In this document: positions 49,498 through 57,489 of the stretch, piece by piece
Layout: each line of letters begins with the position of its first letter
How positions within the stretch are numbered: position 1 is the first letter of the stretch
From: JBOZRQ01 sp050789255
GTDB taxonomy: Bacteria > Bacillota > Sulfobacillia > Symbiobacteriales > Symbiobacteriaceae
DNA length: 64,000 bases
Reading direction: 5' to 3'
Assembly: GCA_050789255.1 (NCBI GenBank)
Contig: JBOZRQ010000060.1
Location: forward strand, 310,001-374,000
Translations under genes and position numbers: made by a program
Notes under the pieces: generated by a model
Told to the model about the DNA's origin: nothing
The model's input: the letters and a program-made list of their open reading frames with translations, nothing else
Database searches by the model: none

Positions 49498-49959
49498 TTG
49501 ACGGAACAGCAGTGGCAAACACCACACCTCGACCGCCTTGAGGAACTTTTGGCCCAAATGGTCCGCTATGTGCACGCCCGCCTCGAAGAGGAGGGGGCGA
49601 TTTCGCCAAGCCAATACTACCTCATGAAGATGCTGGAGCGCAGCACGGTTCTGACCGTTTCCGACCTGGCGACAAAGCTCGGCATGACGGCTGCCGGCGC
49701 CACCGGACTGATTGACCGCCTGAGTAAGGCGGGGCTGGCCGTTCGCCGCCGTGACGAGCACGACCGGCGGGTCGTATGGGTCGAGCTGAGCGCCGAGGGC
49801 GCCGCCAGCCTCCAGGAGGCTCGGCGACTGCGCCGTCAGGTATTCGGTGACGTTTTTGCATCGCTTAGCCCCGCTGAGCTGGAGCAAATGGTTATGTTGT
49901 ACGAAAAGGTGTCTAGCGGCATCACCAAGTTGAAAGAAGGAGACCAGAACTGTGGATAA
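49498..49959 (+). CDS. MarR family transcriptional regulator
   Basis: A 153-residue winged-helix repressor. The HTH is LTVSDLATKLGMTAAGATGL and the wing DEHDRRVVWVELSAEG. TTG at 49498 is chosen: AAAGGGG is 7-8 nt upstream, whereas the ATGs at 49453 and 49471 lack an SD and lie in the operator. It overlaps the efflux gene by 8 nt. Expected to repress the operon until an inducing drug or phenolic compound binds. Confidence 0.9.
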   Translation: MTEQQWQTPHLDRLEELLAQMVRYVHARLEEEGAISPSQYYLMKMLERSTVLTVSDLATKLGMTAAGATGLIDRLSKAGLAVRRRDEHDRRVVWVELSAEGAASLQEARRLRRQVFGDVFASLSPAELEQMVMLYEKVSSGITKLKEGDQNCG

Positions 49960-51553
49960 GCGCTCGAGACCGCTGATTACGGCAGCGCTCATGGTGGGCC
50001 TGCTCGTATCCTCCCTTGACCAGACGATTGTAGACACCGCGTTCCCGCGCATGATCGCCGATCTGCACGGTGAAACGATCTTCACATGGGTATTGACGAT
50101 CTACATGCTAGCGAGTACTTCAGTCGTGCCCGTAGTCGGAAAATTGGCTGATATTTATGGCCGCAAGATCTTCTACCTGCTGGGCCTGGCGATCTTCGTC
50201 GGCGGCTCGATGCTCTGCGGCATGGCCCAGGACATGATCCAGCTGATCGCCTTCCGCGGCGTTCAGGGCATCGGCGGCGGCATGCTGATGCCGATCTCGC
50301 TGACGATCATCGGCGACCTGTACCCGGGCGCCGAGCGTGCGAAGATGCAGGGCCTGTTTGGCGCCGTCTTCGGCCTTTCCTCGATCATCGGCCCCAAGCT
50401 GGGCGGCTGGATCACCCACAACTTCCACTGGCGCTGGATCTTCTACATCAACTTGCCGATCGGCCTGATCGCCATGGCCATGATGTTCATGGTCTACAAG
50501 GAGTCCAAGGGCCAGAAGCGCCCCATCGACTGGGTGGGCTCGTTCACCGTCACCGCCTCGATCATCCTCTTCCTGCTGGCCCTCAACAAGGGCGGCGACT
50601 GGGGCTGGTCCTCGGCCGCTACGTTGGGCCTCTTCGCCGCCACTGCCGCACTGCTGGCGATCTTCATCTACACGGAGCGCCGGGTGGAGGAGCCCGTGCT
50701 CGACCTGAAGCTCTTTAAGAACCGCACCTTCACGGTCTCCTTGCTGGTGGGCATGATCACCGGCGCCGGCATGTTCGGTGCGATTGTCTTCGTGCCCTAC
50801 TTCATCCAGGGCGTCGTGGGCGTCAACCCTGACCAGGCCGGCAACCTGATGACCCCGATGATGATTACCACGATTCTCTTCGCCACGCTCTCCGGTCGCC
50901 TGGCTGCCAAGCTGCCGTACCGGTACAACCTGACGGCGGGCTTTGCGTTCATCGGCATCGGCTTCATCTTGATGAGCCGCTGGACCGTGGACACCACCCT
51001 GCTGACGGCCACCCTGTGCTCCATGGTGGCGGGCGCTGGCATGGGCACCATGATGCCGATCATGACCCTGGCCGTGCAGAACGCCTTCCCGGCCAACCGC
51101 CGCGGCGTGGTCACCTCCGCAGCGACCTTCTTCCGCCAGGTGGGCGCCACGGTGGGCATCACCACCATGGGTGTCATCTTCAACCACGAAATGGCCCAGC
51201 GCTTCCAGGCGAACCTGGGCGCCGCCATGGCCCAGCTGGGTCCGATGCTGGCCAAGATGCCGGCCCAGGCCCAGGAGTTCTTCAAGGAGGTCGTGGCGGA
51301 CCCGCAGAAGCTGATGGGCATCCTGCTGAGCGAGCAGGCTCAGGCCGGCATTCCCGAGGCGCTGCGGACCACCTTCCTGGGCGGCGCCAAGCACATGATG
51401 GCCGAGTCGCTGCACGTGGTCTTCCTGACCGGCTTCGGCGTGGTGATGGTGGGCCTGGTGGTCGCACAGTTCCTGGGCAACACCAGCCTCAAGAAGCAGG
51501 CCGAGGAGCTGGGCGAAAAGCCCCACATTGAGTCCCCGCTCGCTGCCGATTAG
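49952..51553 (+). CDS. DHA2 (EmrB/QacA-type) MFS multidrug transporter
   Basis: A 533-residue, 14-helix drug:H+ antiporter. Motifs: SSLDQTIVDTAFPRMIADLH with the Asp of helix 1, VVGKLADIYGRKIFYLLGLA (motif A), the motif C-like GAVFGLSSIIGPKLGGWITH, and NLPIGLIAMAMMFMVY. An extra loop about residues 420-490 is Ala/Gln-rich. GTG start overlapping marR; SD GAAGGAGA. It would export lipophilic toxicants under MarR control. Confidence 0.93.
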   Translation: MDKRSRPLITAALMVGLLVSSLDQTIVDTAFPRMIADLHGETIFTWVLTIYMLASTSVVPVVGKLADIYGRKIFYLLGLAIFVGGSMLCGMAQDMIQLIAFRGVQGIGGGMLMPISLTIIGDLYPGAERAKMQGLFGAVFGLSSIIGPKLGGWITHNFHWRWIFYINLPIGLIAMAMMFMVYKESKGQKRPIDWVGSFTVTASIILFLLALNKGGDWGWSSAATLGLFAATAALLAIFIYTERRVEEPVLDLKLFKNRTFTVSLLVGMITGAGMFGAIVFVPYFIQGVVGVNPDQAGNLMTPMMITTILFATLSGRLAAKLPYRYNLTAGFAFIGIGFILMSRWTVDTTLLTATLCSMVAGAGMGTMMPIMTLAVQNAFPANRRGVVTSAATFFRQVGATVGITTMGVIFNHEMAQRFQANLGAAMAQLGPMLAKMPAQAQEFFKEVVADPQKLMGILLSEQAQAGIPEALRTTFLGGAKHMMAESLHVVFLTGFGVVMVGLVVAQFLGNTSLKKQAEELGEKPHIESPLAAD

Positions 51554-51569
51554 CAAAAGATTACAGAAC

Positions 51570-51605
51570 AGGCGGGGACGCGTGGTTGCGTCCCCGCCTG
51601 GTTTC
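51570..51605 (+). terminator. intrinsic terminator
   Basis: AGGCGGGGACGC (51570-51581) / GCGTCCCCGCCT (51588-51599), 6-nt loop, then GGTTTCTT. Confidence 0.82.
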
Positions 51606-51654
51606 TTGGTAAGCTATTAAAGTATACTTTGATAATGAATATGGGGGGAAGAAG

Positions 51655-52230
51655 ATGGCCAAGAAGCAGAAGCGGAGCAGCTCCGGTGGCGCGTCGATGG
51701 CTCTATTTGCGGTCGGCGTCCTTGCTCTGGTCGCCATTTTCGGGTACGCGATGTGGGACAGCGTCTTCAAGGAAAAGCCAGCCGACGGTGCCGCCGCGGT
51801 CACGGGGCTTGAGGGCATTCAGACCTTCACCTCGGAGGGCAATGGCCACGTGGCTGACGGCACCAAGATCACCTACAAGAACGACCCGCCCACCTCGGGC
51901 GACCACTACCAGACCTGGGTGCTGCCGGGCTTCTACACCGCACCGCAGGCTAACGAGCTGCTGGTCCACAGCCTCGAGCACGGCTACGTCATCATCTACT
52001 ACAACAAGGCGAAGCTCAGCGACGCCGATATGGGCCACATCCGCTCACTCACCAACGCCTACAAGGGCCAGTGGGACGGCGTCGTGGCCATCCCGCGCGA
52101 TGACGCCCAGAATGCCGTGGTCCTGACCGCCTGGAACAACATGCTCAAGATGCCGACCTTCGACAAGGACAAGATGAACGCCTTCGTTGACAAGTTCCGT
52201 GGCCGCGGCCCCGAGAACCCGGTTCGTTAG
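51655..52230 (+). CDS. DUF3105 membrane-anchored protein
   Basis: A 191-residue protein with a basic N-terminus (AKKQKRSSSGG), one membrane helix (ALFAVGVLALVAIFGYAMW) and an extracytoplasmic DUF3105 domain: YKNDPPTSGDHYQTWVLPGF, ELLVHSLEHGYVIIYYN. The His/Asp-rich residues conserved in these motifs suggest metal binding but no activity is known. ATG with GGGGGGAAG upstream; an A/T-rich promoter region (51606-51640) with TATACT and GATAAT precedes it. Confidence 0.87.
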   Translation: MAKKQKRSSSGGASMALFAVGVLALVAIFGYAMWDSVFKEKPADGAAAVTGLEGIQTFTSEGNGHVADGTKITYKNDPPTSGDHYQTWVLPGFYTAPQANELLVHSLEHGYVIIYYNKAKLSDADMGHIRSLTNAYKGQWDGVVAIPRDDAQNAVVLTAWNNMLKMPTFDKDKMNAFVDKFRGRGPENPVR

Positions 52231-52243
52231 ATGTTGTAAATCG

Positions 52244-52275
52244 AGGCCGTGCCATGAAAGGCACGGCCTTTGTAG
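52244..52275 (+). terminator. intrinsic terminator
   Basis: AGGCCGTGCC (52244-52253) / GGCACGGCCT (52260-52269), 6-nt loop, then TTG. Confidence 0.75.
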
Positions 52276-52370
52276 TTGGAAGGGCACACTACGTGGAGGG
52301 ACATGCCGGGCGGGCGCAGAAATAACGGAAGCCCAATCATGAGCTTCTAGCAGCAGGAGGCGTCGGTCGC

Positions 52371-53093
52371 GTGGTGCAGATGATCTTCGGTCTGCTCTCC
52401 GTCCTGCCGCAGGGCGCCCGCAAGGCGGTCGTCCGAACGGCCATGGACACCATTTACAAGTACTATACTCGCCAGGTGGTGACCGGCCGGGAGAATATCC
52501 CGGACGGGCCGTGCCTGTTTATTGCCAACCACCTGAGCAACGCCGACGGTTTCGCGCTCTATCGGGCCTTTAGGCCCAAGCGGGTCTTTTTCCTGGCCGG
52601 GGTGAAACTCCAGTCGACAACCATGACCCGAATCGGCACCGATGCGGTGGACACGATCCCGATCCGGCCCAACTCGGCGGATGTGGAGGCGCTCAAGCGG
52701 GCCGTGGAGACCCTCAAGCAGGGCCACTCGGTGCTGATCTTCCCAGAGGGCGGGCGCAGCCGCACCGGGACTCTGATTCGCGCCAAGAAGGGCGCCGCCC
52801 TGATCGCCAAGCGGGCCGGTGTGCCGGTCGTGCCGGTGGCGCTGACCGGCACCGAGAAGTTCCTGCCGATCAACGACACCGACATGGGCGGGGAGAAGCC
52901 GCACAAGGGTGCGACGATCACCGTCACCTTCGGCAAGCCCTTCAGCGTCGACGCCCTGGCTGCCCCGGAGGGCGACGAGGATCCCCGGCAGGCGGTGGCA
53001 GATGCGATGATGCGCAAGGTGGCAGAGCTGCTGCCCCCCGAGTACCGGGGGGTCTACGGGGAGGCGGGCGCCCATGTGGGAGCGAGGCCCTAA
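52371..53093 (+). CDS. plsC: 1-acyl-sn-glycerol-3-phosphate acyltransferase
   Basis: A 240-residue PlsC-type acyltransferase making phosphatidic acid at the membrane. Catalytic NHX4D is FIANHLSNADGF, the glycerol-phosphate pocket is FPEGGRSRTGTL, and VPVVPVALTGTEKF is motif IV. GTG start with AGGAGG about 10 nt upstream. It overlaps the following peptidase gene by 20 nt. Other lysophospholipid acyltransferase activities are possible. Confidence 0.9.
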   Translation: MVQMIFGLLSVLPQGARKAVVRTAMDTIYKYYTRQVVTGRENIPDGPCLFIANHLSNADGFALYRAFRPKRVFFLAGVKLQSTTMTRIGTDAVDTIPIRPNSADVEALKRAVETLKQGHSVLIFPEGGRSRTGTLIRAKKGAALIAKRAGVPVVPVALTGTEKFLPINDTDMGGEKPHKGATITVTFGKPFSVDALAAPEGDEDPRQAVADAMMRKVAELLPPEYRGVYGEAGAHVGARP

Positions 53094-54024
53094 GAACGAC
53101 ATTACCGATGTACCGGGCATTCTGGTTGGACACAGCCAGGACCTGACCGCCCTCACCGGGGTGACCGCTGTGCTGGCGCCAGAGGGCGGGGTGGTCGGGG
53201 TGGCGGTGGAGGGCTCCGCTCCCGGCACCCGGGAGACCGACCTGTGCCGCCCTGGGAACCTGATTACCAGGGCGCATGCTGTCATGCTGTGCGGCGGCTC
53301 GGCCTTCGGGCTCGCCGCCGCCGACGGCGCCATGCGCTGGCTGGAGGAGCGCGAGCTGGGCTTCGCCACAGGCGAGGCCAGCGTGCCGATCGTGCCGGCG
53401 GCGGTGCTGTATGACCTGGGCATTGGCTCGGCGAAGGTCCGGCCGGACGCCGCGATGGGCTATGCGGCCTGCGAGGCCGCCACGGGCGGCCCGGTGGCCC
53501 GGGGCTGCGTGGGCGCCGGCACCGGTTGCACGGCGGGCAAGGCGCTGGGCATCGCACGGGCGACCAAGACCGGCATTGGCTCCGCCAGCATTCTCGTGGG
53601 CGACATCACCGTAGGGGCGATCGTTGCGGTCAACCCCTTCGGCGACGTGCGGGACGGGGAGACCATCATCGCAGGCCCCAGGCTTTCGGATGGCGGCTAT
53701 GCCAATACGACCAGGCTCTTGCTCGAAGCCAAGGCACGGCAGGCGGCCGGTGAGAACACCACCATCGGCGTCGTGGCGGTCGGTGGCCTTCTGACCAAGG
53801 AGGAGGCGAACAAGGTGGCCCGCATGGCCCACGACGGCCTGGCGCGCACAATCTCGCCGATACATACCATGTACGACGGTGACACGCTGTTCTGCCTCGC
53901 CACGGGGGAGAGCCCCGTCGACGTGAGCGTGGCCGGCACCGCTGCGGCGATTGCCGTGGAGCTGGCCGTCCTCGATGCGGTGCGCAGCAGCGTGGCCATG
54001 GGCGGGCTGCCCGCCGCGAAATAG
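53074..54024 (+). CDS. P1/DmpA-family (S58) aminopeptidase-like protein
   Basis: A 316-residue member of the DmpA/P1 family of self-cleaving N-terminal nucleophile peptidases. It has the opening DITDVPGILVGHSQDLTALT with GVTAVLAPEG, and GGPVARGCVGAGTGCTAGKA, the region of the autocleavage site (Gly-Thr), then SASILVGDITVGAIVAVNPF and a C-terminal AGTAAAIAVELAVLDAV. Substrates in the family are N-terminal D- or beta-amino acids. ATG inside plsC, with GGGGAGG upstream. Confidence 0.88.
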   Translation: MWERGPKNDITDVPGILVGHSQDLTALTGVTAVLAPEGGVVGVAVEGSAPGTRETDLCRPGNLITRAHAVMLCGGSAFGLAAADGAMRWLEERELGFATGEASVPIVPAAVLYDLGIGSAKVRPDAAMGYAACEAATGGPVARGCVGAGTGCTAGKALGIARATKTGIGSASILVGDITVGAIVAVNPFGDVRDGETIIAGPRLSDGGYANTTRLLLEAKARQAAGENTTIGVVAVGGLLTKEEANKVARMAHDGLARTISPIHTMYDGDTLFCLATGESPVDVSVAGTAAAIAVELAVLDAVRSSVAMGGLPAAK

Positions 54025-54048
54025 GGTATCGCTTCGCTGCCAGAACAT

Positions 54049-54057
54049 TGGTATACT
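54049..54057 (+). promoter_or_regulatory. extended -10 promoter element of panB-panE
   Basis: TGGTATACT, 62 nt before the panB start, identical to three other elements in the window. Confidence 0.65.
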
Positions 54058-54118
54058 CAAGGTGGTCCCCAACGCTGAGACCTTCACACGAAGGCTGAGA
54101 CGAGAAAGGGTGGCTCTT

Positions 54119-54970
54119 GTGACAAAGGAAAGGCTCACGATCCCTAGTTTCCGCGCACTTAAGCGCGAAGGGCGGAAGATCAAGGTGGTCACCGCCTACG
54201 ACTACACCAGCGCCGTGCTGGCAGACCGGGCCCCGGTAGACGCGATCCTGGTAGGCGACAGTCTTGGCATGGTAATGATGGGCTACGCCGGCACCACAGG
54301 GGTGACCATGGCGGAAATGCTCCATCATCTGCGCCCGGTGCTCAAGGGGGCGCCGAACACCTTCACCATTGCCGACATGCCCTTCGGCAGCTACAACGTA
54401 AGCCCCGAGCAGGCGGTGACCAACGCCAATGAGTTCATGAAGGCGGGCGCCGACTGTGTCAAGCTCGAGGGCGGGGTTCAGTATTTCGACACCGTGCGGG
54501 CGCTGGTTCGGGCCGGCATTCCGGTCATGGGCCACATCGGCCTTACCCCGCAAACCGCGGCCGCCCTGGGCGGCTGGAAGGTCCAGGGGCGCGACGCCGA
54601 GGCCGCCCGGCAAATGATCGACGACGCCAAGGCACTGGAGCAGGCGGGCGCCTTCAGCATCGTGCTGGAAATGGTCCCGTCCCTGCTGGCGGGCTATATC
54701 TCCCGAGAGCTAAGCATCCCTACCATCGGCATCGGGGCCGGCCCGGAAACGGACGGCCAGGTGCTGGTGTGGCACGATATGTTTGGCCTGTATGACAGGC
54801 TGCAGCCCCGGTTCGTCAAGCGCTTCGCCGAGGCGGGCGCCGCCATTTCCGACGGCCTCGCTCAGTACTGCGCCGAAGTGGAGGCCGGTACCTTCCCCGG
54901 CCCGGAGCACTCCTTCAAAATGAAGCACGAGGAGCTGCTTGCGGCCACCGCCGAGAAGGTCCGGGCATGA
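54119..54970 (+). CDS. panB: 3-methyl-2-oxobutanoate hydroxymethyltransferase
   Basis: A 283-residue PanB, first committed enzyme of pantothenate synthesis, adding a hydroxymethyl group from 5,10-methylene-tetrahydrofolate to ketoisovalerate. Blocks: VVTAYDYTSAVLADRAPVDA, ILVGDSLGMVMMGYAGTTGV, ADMPFGSYNVSPEQAV, CVKLEGGVQYFDTV, GHIGLTPQ and IGIGAGPETDGQVLVWHDM. GTG at 54119 with GAAAGGGTGG upstream. Overlaps panE by 4 nt. A user of the one-carbon pool built by gcv/glyA. Confidence 0.96.
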   Translation: MTKERLTIPSFRALKREGRKIKVVTAYDYTSAVLADRAPVDAILVGDSLGMVMMGYAGTTGVTMAEMLHHLRPVLKGAPNTFTIADMPFGSYNVSPEQAVTNANEFMKAGADCVKLEGGVQYFDTVRALVRAGIPVMGHIGLTPQTAAALGGWKVQGRDAEAARQMIDDAKALEQAGAFSIVLEMVPSLLAGYISRELSIPTIGIGAGPETDGQVLVWHDMFGLYDRLQPRFVKRFAEAGAAISDGLAQYCAEVEAGTFPGPEHSFKMKHEELLAATAEKVRA

Positions 54971-55839
54971 TCCGCTCGGTCGGAATCCTGGGCGCCGGCG
55001 CCCTGGGAACCCTCTTTGCTCACGCACTGAGCAGCCACACCTCCGCCGAGGTGTGGCTCTTTGCTCAGAGGCCCTTTGGCGATGTGCTCGAGGTCGAGGG
55101 GACCGAGGGCGCGCCCGTGCGGGTCACGACTGCGCCCTCGCAGCCCGTCGACCTGTTGCTGGTGCTGGTGAAGGCTTACGCTACGGCAGACGCCCTGCGC
55201 TGGGCCGCCGGCGCAATCGGGCCGTCCACGGTGGGGCTCACCCTGCAGAACGGCCTTGGAAACGCCGAAGCTTTGGCAGAGGTCTTGGGCCCGGGCAGGG
55301 TCCTCGCCGGCACCACCGCCCAGGGCGCCACCCTGCTGGCACCCGGCCGGGTCCGTCACGCCGGGCGCGGCCCGACCTACCTGGCCCCGTGGGCGCCCGG
55401 CGGCGCCGACCCGGCCCCGGTGGCCGAACTCCTGTGCCAGGCGAGAATCCCCACCGAGGCGGTGGCGGACCCGCAGCCCCTGCTGTGGGGCAAGCTGGCG
55501 GTCAACTGCGGCATTAACGCCCTGACGGCCCTGCTGCGGGTGCCTAACGGCGAGCTCCTGCGCCGGCCCGGCGCCCGGCGCCTCATGGAGGCGGCCGCCC
55601 GCGAGGCTGGCGAGGTGGCCCGGGCCTCCGGCGTGACGCTGGCCGATGAGCCCGTGGCCCGGACCCTGGCAGTGGCAGAGGCGACGGCGGCCAACCGCTC
55701 ATCGATGCTGCAGGACGTGGAGGCCGCCCGCCGCACCGAGATCGATGCGATCAACGGCGCCGTGGCCGAGCGGGCGCGGCGGCTGGGCATCGCTGCACCG
55801 ACCAATGAAACCCTTGCCGATCTGGTTCGGTCTATATAG
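54967..55839 (+). CDS. panE: 2-dehydropantoate 2-reductase
   Basis: A 290-residue NADPH-dependent ketopantoate reductase. The Rossmann loop is ILGAGALGTLFAHAL, the catalytic Lys is in WGKLAVNCGINALTALLRV, and the C-terminal SMLQDVEAARRTEIDAINGA is the family signature. Coupled to panB by an ATGA overlap. Pantoate produced here needs PanC, which is not in the window. Confidence 0.95.
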   Translation: MIRSVGILGAGALGTLFAHALSSHTSAEVWLFAQRPFGDVLEVEGTEGAPVRVTTAPSQPVDLLLVLVKAYATADALRWAAGAIGPSTVGLTLQNGLGNAEALAEVLGPGRVLAGTTAQGATLLAPGRVRHAGRGPTYLAPWAPGGADPAPVAELLCQARIPTEAVADPQPLLWGKLAVNCGINALTALLRVPNGELLRRPGARRLMEAAAREAGEVARASGVTLADEPVARTLAVAEATAANRSSMLQDVEAARRTEIDAINGAVAERARRLGIAAPTNETLADLVRSI

Positions 55840-55866
55840 CACTTGATGCAAAAAGGGGTAGGGAGT

Positions 55867-56640
55867 GTGGCCAGCCACCTGAGCGCCATCGGGTTTCCCG
55901 TCACGTCGGAGGAGGAATTCCACCAGCTGGTGGTGCAGGCCGCGACCGAAGGGGTGCCGGTCGGTCCCGGCAGGTACACCAGGTGGGCGCCCGGAGAGGG
56001 CGTTGAGCTCTGGGTCCAGGTCCACAATCGGGAGATCGTTGGCATGAACCCCCACTTCGGCGGGAAGAGCCGCCTGCCGGTCCGGGTCAGCAGCTTACGC
56101 CCGCATCCGGAGTACCCCCTCGACGGGAAGCTGCAAGGCTGGATCAATTCGACCGGGGAAAAAGCCGAGGACGGGATTCCGGTCCTGTTCGACCTGCCCG
56201 ACTTTGACCTGGCCCGGCCGAAGGCGCAGGAAGGGGCGGTGGTCACCGTGCAGGTGGCCGCCTTCGCACACGACCTGAGCTGCTTCCCCAGTGACGAGGC
56301 CTTTGTGGCCGCCCAGGAGGAGCCGCGCTTCGCCGCCGAGTCCTACTTTCCGTTGGGCCTCTTTGGCGCAGAAGAGGGTGAAAACCCCGAACCCGAGGCG
56401 CTGGCGCTCTTTGCCGGGCACATCCGCTCCGCCCGGTTGGCGACCAACCCTGTCACAGGGCGCCACTTTCACGTCCTGCAGGTCGAAACCCTGGGGTGCA
56501 CCTTCGATGTGATCGCCGACCCCGACTCCGTCACCGGGGCGCCCGAGGTGGGCGGGGTCGCCCAGGGCACCTTCTGGCTGAGCGGGAGAATTATCCCCGA
56601 GCCCAACCGCCGGGGAATCATGCCCGCCGGGATCTCCTGA
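55867..56640 (+). CDS. conserved-looking protein of unknown function
   Basis: A 257-residue soluble protein that I cannot assign. It starts SHLSAIGFPVTSEEEFHQLV, has a beta-rich centre (GVELWVQVHNREIVGMNPHF, GGKSRLPVRV) and ends with TFWLSGRIIPE. The acid-rich composition and lack of signal peptide indicate a cytoplasmic protein. GTG at 55867 has a long purine run (AAAAGGGGTAGGGA) upstream; TTG 55843 and ATG 55846 are also in frame. Probably co-transcribed with panB-panE (27-nt gap); codons are typical of the genome. Confidence 0.7.
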   Translation: MASHLSAIGFPVTSEEEFHQLVVQAATEGVPVGPGRYTRWAPGEGVELWVQVHNREIVGMNPHFGGKSRLPVRVSSLRPHPEYPLDGKLQGWINSTGEKAEDGIPVLFDLPDFDLARPKAQEGAVVTVQVAAFAHDLSCFPSDEAFVAAQEEPRFAAESYFPLGLFGAEEGENPEPEALALFAGHIRSARLATNPVTGRHFHVLQVETLGCTFDVIADPDSVTGAPEVGGVAQGTFWLSGRIIPEPNRRGIMPAGIS

Positions 56641-56649
56641 GATCGGAAT

Positions 56650-56694
56650 CACCCCCCTGTCCGGAGCGTAGGCTCCAGGCAGGGGGGTGTTTGC
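56650..56694 (+). terminator. terminator overlapping the ytrH Shine-Dalgarno
   Basis: CACCCCCCTG (56650-56659) pairs with CAGGGGGGTG (56680-56689) around an inner GGAGC-GTAG-GCTCC hairpin, then TTTGC. The GGGGGGTG arm is also the SD of the GTG start at 56695. Confidence 0.7.
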
Positions 56695-57027
56695 GTGATC
56701 GACGAACTACTGGCCGGCAAGCTGCTTGGGAACTTCTTGATCGCCCTGGGGGTCACCCTGGGCGGCTCCCTCAGCGGTGCCGCCGCCTCACTGCTGATGG
56801 GCGGCCACCCGCTGGACCGGCTCCGGTTCCTGGCCGACGAAATGCGCCTGTGGGGCATCCTGGTGGCGCTCTCGGGGAGCTTTGAGCCGTTGCGGGGCCT
56901 TGAGCAAGGGCTCTTCGGCGGGCAGGGCCGGGTCATGGTCCGGCAGATCCTCTTTCTCCTGGCAGCCATGGTCGGCGCCCACCTGGGCTACCTGCTGCTC
57001 AACCAGGTGGCGGGGAAGGAGCCATGA
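56695..57027 (+). CDS. ytrH: sporulation protein YtrH family
   Basis: A 110-residue YtrH-type membrane protein with three hydrophobic segments: LGNFLIALGVTLGGSLSGAA, MRLWGILVALSGSFEPLRGL and QILFLLAAMVGAHLGYLLLN. In Bacillus ytrH and ytrI form a sigma-E dependent operon needed for normal spore formation in the mother cell. GTG start whose SD is the 3' arm of the preceding terminator stem. Overlaps ytrI by 4 nt. Confidence 0.85.
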   Translation: MIDELLAGKLLGNFLIALGVTLGGSLSGAAASLLMGGHPLDRLRFLADEMRLWGILVALSGSFEPLRGLEQGLFGGQGRVMVRQILFLLAAMVGAHLGYLLLNQVAGKEP

Positions 57028-57488
57028 GCCGCACCGGCCGGGAAACCCGCCTGGCCGCTGCCTTCCTGCTGGGCGCGGCCTGCGCCCTCTGGCTCTTCCC
57101 GGTGCTGGCGGGCCGTCAGATCCAGCAACTGCGCCTGCAGCGCGACGAGGCGCAGGCGCGTGCGGGGCGCCTTGAGGGTGAGGTAGCCAAGCTCAAGGAG
57201 GCGGAGCGCAAGCGGCAGAGCGGGCTGGTCGTGCAGCGGACCCGGGCGCACATCGAGGCGCCCGATAAGGAGAAGCGGGTGGCGCTGGAGGTCGAGGGGC
57301 AGCTCCAGAAGCGCCTGAGCGAGTACGAGCGGCGCCCGGTCAGCGAAGTCAGCTTCCTGATGCTCTACGCCAACTTTCAGGGCAACCTCTTCGAGGTCGA
57401 CGGCGTCCTCTATCAGCTCGATGTGAAGGCCGTGGCCATTGGGACCGAGCTGATTCTCTACGGGATGATCGCCCCGGTGCGCCGTTAG
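57024..57488 (+). CDS. ytrI: sporulation membrane protein YtrI family
   Basis: A 154-residue protein: N-terminal membrane helix (LAAAFLLGAACALWLFPVLA), a coiled coil (QQLRLQRDEAQARAGRLEGE and on), and a C-terminal beta domain (VSEVSFLMLYANFQGNLFEV). Layout and length match YtrI. Overlap with ytrH implies coupling. Its stop is 1 nt from the stop of the converging gene. Confidence 0.82.
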   Translation: MSRTGRETRLAAAFLLGAACALWLFPVLAGRQIQQLRLQRDEAQARAGRLEGEVAKLKEAERKRQSGLVVQRTRAHIEAPDKEKRVALEVEGQLQKRLSEYERRPVSEVSFLMLYANFQGNLFEVDGVLYQLDVKAVAIGTELILYGMIAPVRR

Positions 57489-57489
57489 G

